This document shows positions 60,636-64,000 of a DNA stretch of 64,000 nt, piece after piece; position 1 is the stretch's first letter, and each line of letters begins with the position of its first letter. A program made the position numbers and the translations under genes. Source of the stretch: Colius striatus (taxonomy: Eukaryota; Chordata; Aves; Coliiformes; Coliidae); assembly GCF_028858725.1 (NCBI RefSeq), contig NC_084764.1:19519501-19583500 (forward strand). The letters are read 5' to 3'. The notes beneath the pieces were generated by a model, which worked only from the letters and a program-made list of their open reading frames with translations, searched no databases and was not told the origin of the DNA.

Positions 60636-62027
60636 ATGCCGCGCGGCTTTCTCGTCAAGCGCAGCCGGCGCCCCGGCGGCTCCTACCGGGCGCGCCCGCG
60701 GGAGCAGGACCCGGACCAGGACCATGCCCCGCCGCCCGCCCCACCGCCGCCCCTGCCGCCTGCCGACAGGGGTAGTCCTGCTGCCAGGCAGGGGGCGGAG
60801 GAGGAGGAAGGCGAGGAAGAAGAGGGCACCGCCGCCACCGCTGCCTGTCCCGCGACGTGGCCCCCCGGCGGCGGCAGCGGCCCTGGGCTCGCCCCGCCGG
60901 AGGGGCCGTCCGCCTGGGGGGCGGCGGGGCCCTGCAGCGCCGCGGGGCCGCGGGCGGCTCTCTTCGAGCGGTGCCTCAGCTCCCCCGCCTCCGCCGAGTC
61001 CTTTCCCCTGGCTGCCTCCTTCCCGCCCGCCGAGAAGCTGCTGCTGCAGCCCCGCACGCCGCTGCCCGCCCCGCCGCCGCCACCGCCTGTGCCCGCGCTG
61101 AAGCGGCCGTCGCGGGCCAAGGCGCCGGCCAAGAAGGCGAAGGCCACGCGGAAGCTGAGCTTTGCCGACGAGGTGACCACCTCTCCCGTGCTGGGGCTGC
61201 GCATCAAAGAGGAGGGGCCCGACGGCCGGCCGAGGTCGGGACCGCCGGCGGGGCGCACGCCGCTGGGCGAGTTCATCTGCCAGCTGTGCAAGGAGCAGTA
61301 CGCGGACCCGCTGGCGCTGGCGCAGCACCGCTGCTCTCGCATCGTGCGCGTCGAGTACCGCTGCCCCGAGTGCCACAAGATCTTCAGCTGCCCCGCCAAC
61401 CTGGCCTCGCACCGGCGCTGGCACAAGCCGCGGCCCGTCCCCAGCGCCGACGGCTCGGCAGCCGCCGCCGCCGCCCCGCCGGGCAAGGAGAACAGCCCCG
61501 AGCGGCGGTCCCGCGCCCCCGCCGCGGCACAGCCGCAGCCGCCGCCCCGTCAGCACCGCGGCGGCGCGGACAGCGCCAGCGGTGCCCCGCTTCCCCCCGG
61601 CCCCGCCGCCGCCAGCCCCGGCGGGGAAGCCTTCGCCTGCCCCTGCTGCCAGAAGCGGTTCCGGCGGCAGGCTTACCTTCGCAAGCACCTGGGCACCCAC
61701 GGGCCCGCGCGGCCCGCTGCCTACGTCCCGCCGGAGCACGGGCAGCTCGCCTTCGCTTGCCACCTCTGCGGCGCCCGCTTCCCCTCGGCGGACATCAGGG
61801 ACAAGCACCGGCTGTGGCACGCCGTGCGGGAGGAGCTGCTGCTGCCGCCGCCGGCCGGGCCCCCCGAGGGCGGCGCGGCAGGCGGCGAGCGGCAGGGCTT
61901 CCCCTGCAAGCAGTGCCCCGCTACTTTCTTCAGCGCGCCCGGGCTGGCGCGGCACGCCAGCAAGTGCCATCCGCCCGAGAGTCGGCAGGTCCTGCTGCTC
62001 CAGGTGCCCGTCCGGCCCGGCTGCTAG
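60636..62027 (+). CDS. INSM2: INSM2, insulinoma-associated protein 2 (SNAG/C2H2 zinc-finger repressor)
   Basis: A single-exon gene of 463 codons plus TAG. The protein is a nuclear transcriptional repressor of neuroendocrine and neuronal cells. Seen: the N-terminal SNAG motif [12 protein letters not shown], which recruits corepressors in this family. A proline-rich and acidic region follows, then a conserved [15 protein letters not shown] block near residue 110. A basic [20 protein letters not shown] block spans 166-185. Five zinc fingers start near residues 213 (ending HRC), 241, 333, 373 and 422. The C terminus [15 protein letters not shown] matches INSM2 rather than INSM1. Human INSM2 is about 566 aa by memory; this one is shorter in the N-terminal and inter-finger linkers. 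The ATG has A at -3 and is the only one giving the SNAG motif at the extreme N terminus, which is required for its function. Confidence 0.96.
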   Translation: MPRGFLVKRSRRPGGSYRARPREQDPDQDHAPPPAPPPPLPPADRGSPAARQGAEEEEGEEEEGTAATAACPATWPPGGGSGPGLAPPEGPSAWGAAGPCSAAGPRAALFERCLSSPASAESFPLAASFPPAEKLLLQPRTPLPAPPPPPPVPALKRPSRAKAPAKKAKATRKLSFADEVTTSPVLGLRIKEEGPDGRPRSGPPAGRTPLGEFICQLCKEQYADPLALAQHRCSRIVRVEYRCPECHKIFSCPANLASHRRWHKPRPVPSADGSAAAAAAPPGKENSPERRSRAPAAAQPQPPPRQHRGGADSASGAPLPPGPAAASPGGEAFACPCCQKRFRRQAYLRKHLGTHGPARPAAYVPPEHGQLAFACHLCGARFPSADIRDKHRLWHAVREELLLPPPAGPPEGGAAGGERQGFPCKQCPATFFSAPGLARHASKCHPPESRQVLLLQVPVRPGC

Positions 62028-62714
62028 GCCCGCGGCCGCCACCGATGGGATCGCTCCGGGAGCCCGGGCGAGCCAAGAGAGTCCCGTCCACGGTGTAGTT
62101 CCTATGGAAAGTCGCGGCGCACACGGCTGCGAAGGCGGAGGACTCCTGCTCCCACGCCCACACTCGCCCCGCTCCAGCGCAGCAGCTTGGCTTTCGCCGA
62201 CGGGCGGTACCGCCGCCAGCGGCGCGGGCTGGTGCCGGGCCTCGCGAGGGACGGGGCGCGGGAGGCGCGGCTTCGCCCGCCGGCGGCCGGCGCAGCCGGA
62301 GGAGGGCCGGCGGGCACGGCCCCGGCCCCGGGCTGGCGCCGGCGCGCTCCTGGGTGCGGGCAGTGGTCGGGGAGGCGGCTGTTGGTCTGCTGAAAGTACA
62401 TGTTCCGTAGCTGCTCTCGGATAGAAGTACAATTGTATATACGATATTTAAAGAGATGAATTATTTTTTTTTTTCGTGAGAAAACAAGCCAGATCTAGTG
62501 ACCTTGTTCTAATAGCCTTAGCCCCCGAGCTTCAACATTTCCGTTATCGTGAGGTGTTTCGTTTGCCGTACTCCCTACTAAGATAGTCGAGAAGGTAAAT
62601 GTTCATGTTAAGTCGATATCATCTAATAGCTAGCAAAACGTATGGAAATGAATCGTGCTGTCCGCTTAATTCAAATAAGTGGTGTCGATCTGCTATAGCG
62701 AAGTACGCCTCTCC

Positions 62715-62950
62715 CGCTCGCTCTGTAAACCCGCCGGCGGAGCGCGGGCCCCGGCCGTCCCCCATTCCCTCGGCTCCGCTCCGCTCGGTTGCGTTCTGCG
62801 CCCGCGCCCGACGGCCCTCCAGCTCCGGCGGCGCGAGCAGCTGCGGAGGTGCTCGGGCCGCCCCCCGGAGCTGCCCCGAGCCTCGGCAACGGCGGAGTGA
62901 GGCGGCGAAACTGGCGCCGGGTGCGGGCCCGAGGCGCAGGTGCCAGGCTG
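62715..62950. other. Second GC/CpG-rich peak downstream of INSM2
   Basis: CpG-dense block separated from the main island by about 280 nt of AT-rich sequence. It carries no recognisable coding exon. It may be part of the INSM2 3' UTR or a separate start site. Confidence 0.6.
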
Positions 62951-63171
62951 CCTTCCACCTCCGATGAAATTCACCTCCAGCAAAGCCCGCGGCTCGTGTT
63001 CTCTGCCTGTGACCGTGGTCTGGCCAAACGCTTTCAAATACTGTCCAATTTTTCAGCTACTGACATTTCGGCCGGTATCTATTTGTTTGTTTGTTTTTTT
63101 CCCACGCACGAGTCCTTGTTTCTAACTAAATGTGATAGCAGTCAAGGTTGAAAGTATGGGCAATCAGAGTA

Positions 63172-63177
63172 AATAAA
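63172..63177 (+). terminator. INSM2: Probable INSM2 polyadenylation signal (AATAAA)
   Basis: AATAAA, about 1.15 kb after the stop, is followed by a T-rich stretch (GGATTTTTTATG). Another AATAAA at 63,572-63,577 is a possible distal alternative. Confidence 0.55.
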
Positions 63178-63199
63178 GGATTTTTTATGAAAGCTCACT

Positions 63200-64000
63200 C
63201 CTTTCTTGAATTCAGCAAGGCAAAGTGGGTCAGCTGGTGGTTTCTGAAAAACCCAATTGATCCCAGCCACAGGCTTTGTTCCAACACTCTCTGAAACGAG
63301 CATGCAAAATAGTTCAATCTTGATTAGCATCCTCTAAAGCAACTATTTCTGCACTTCTGTATTTCTGTACATGCAGCAAAAGGTTTACGCGTATTGGCCC
63401 CAAAGCTGAAAGTGAGCGATAAATGTTTCATTTTACAGGTGCTTCATGGACTTTCTCATTTGAATTCCAGGACCTGGACAAATGAATTAATGCAATATAA
63501 TCTCAAGCAGCCAGAATTTGCTGCCTGGTGAAGGAGGCTAAACTCGCAGCCTGCTCTTTTCCTATGCCAGAAATAAAGCATGACTTCCAGTTGTGCGTTT
63601 TCCCATCCTTTGTTGGTAGCGGAGACTTAGGTAAAAATGCCCATTTCTGCAATTCAATGAGTTCTCCCCAGAGAAGGTCAATATGCCGTTTTTGTTTTTG
63701 TAAATCATCGCTCTCCTTTCTCCACTTGTGCAGTCGAAGATGAAGGGCTCCAGACCACAGAAACCTGAAAATAACTGCTCCTACAACCAGGCCTTGAACA
63801 TCCACGAGGGAACATCCTGTGCTCGGCCTTCCCTGGGCAGCTACACATGCTCCGTTAGATCTGGGGAGAAGTTTTCAGTATGATGTTCTCGCAGTGCCTT
63901 GGGAAAGAGCTCCAAAGAACTCATCTGCACTTTGAAATACAAATGCAAAAATCAATCTGTGCGTCGCCCTTAACTGCTGCACACACAATATGCTGTTCTG
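63200..64000. other. Intergenic sequence beyond INSM2, no supported gene
   Basis: In human, RALGAPA1 on the opposite strand ends close to INSM2. I see no RALGAPA1 coding exon and no minus-strand AATAAA here, so its 3' end is probably outside. A 100-codon minus frame at 63,503-63,805 has a coding-like residue mix but no domain I recognise. Confidence 0.5.

Larger units (their letters stand above)
59990..62420. other. Large CpG island containing INSM2
   Basis: About 2.4 kb of dense CpG covers the INSM2 promoter, its whole coding region and the start of the 3' UTR. INSM-family genes are single-exon and typically lie entirely in such islands. The composition removes stop codons in other frames and explains the long overlapping and antisense frames here. 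Confidence 0.9.
62028..63195 (+). other. INSM2: INSM2 3' untranslated region (end approximate)
   Basis: The stretch begins GC-rich, becomes AT-rich from about 62,430 with many intact CpGs, has a second GC peak near 62.7-62.95 kb, and ends just past AATAAA at 63,172. I saw no AATAAA or ATTAAA earlier. If the second GC peak is a separate promoter, the UTR could be shorter. Confidence 0.5.

Noticed and set aside
60857-62098. 413-codon plus-strand frame and other plus frames overlapping INSM2 (60,376-61,101; 61,582-62,424)
   Set aside because: They are out of frame with the zinc fingers and give Arg/Ala/Pro-rich products without domains. The INSM2 frame explains the region.
60408-62432. 674-codon minus-strand open frame fully overlapping INSM2
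   Set aside because: In DNA this GC-rich, antisense stops (TTA, CTA, TCA in sense) are rarely used, so long antisense frames are expected. The product is Gly/Ala/Arg/Pro low-complexity and matches nothing I know, while the sense strand encodes a full INSM2.

Overview
The window looks like a bird genome, probably not a galliform. Two genes are complete and recognisable, and the rest is mostly non-coding. Three short copies resemble the 3' end of the avian/reptilian CR1 LINE. The IkappaB-alpha protein is close to what I remember of the chicken protein but differs at its N terminus. The order NFKBIA (minus) then INSM2 (plus) matches the human 14q13 segment, where PSMA6 lies on the NFKBIA side and RALGAPA1 on the INSM2 side. 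Neither flanking gene is visible here. The species call is inference from memory, not from a search.

Layout. Positions 1-16,080 are intergenic: no supported gene, a few microsatellites and one CR1 fragment. NFKBIA runs on the minus strand from about 19,720 (transcription start) to about 16,080 (polyadenylation). It has six exons, all with GT-AG junctions, and encodes 313 residues. Its first exon lies in a CpG island (about 19,190-20,200) with a TATA-like element and kappaB sites. More perfect kappaB matches lie in introns 1 and 2 and upstream. Positions 20,250-59,990 are a roughly 40 kb gene desert. It holds two small GC-rich, tandem-repeat-bearing islands (about 32.06-32.33 kb and 39.54-39.84 kb), two CR1 fragments, an inverted pair of homologous AT-rich blocks near 28.5 and 30.2 kb, and several AT-rich stretches that look like conserved enhancers. 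INSM2 is a single-exon gene at 60,636-62,027 on the plus strand, in a large CpG island, with a TATA box and an inverted CCAAT box. Its likely polyadenylation signal is at 63,172.

How the genes work. NFKBIA encodes the cytoplasmic inhibitor that retains NF-kappaB and is degraded after IKK phosphorylation. NF-kappaB then re-induces the gene through kappaB sites, closing a negative feedback loop. The kappaB cluster around the gene fits that role. INSM2 encodes a SNAG-domain C2H2 zinc-finger repressor of neuroendocrine and neuronal cells. The two genes are divergent and have no evident functional link. The desert more likely holds long-range regulatory DNA for INSM2 or for developmental genes beyond the window, which is inference.

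Limits. No alignment, repeat library or transcript data could be used. Statements about conservation are based on sequence character only. Motif searches and alignments were done by eye.
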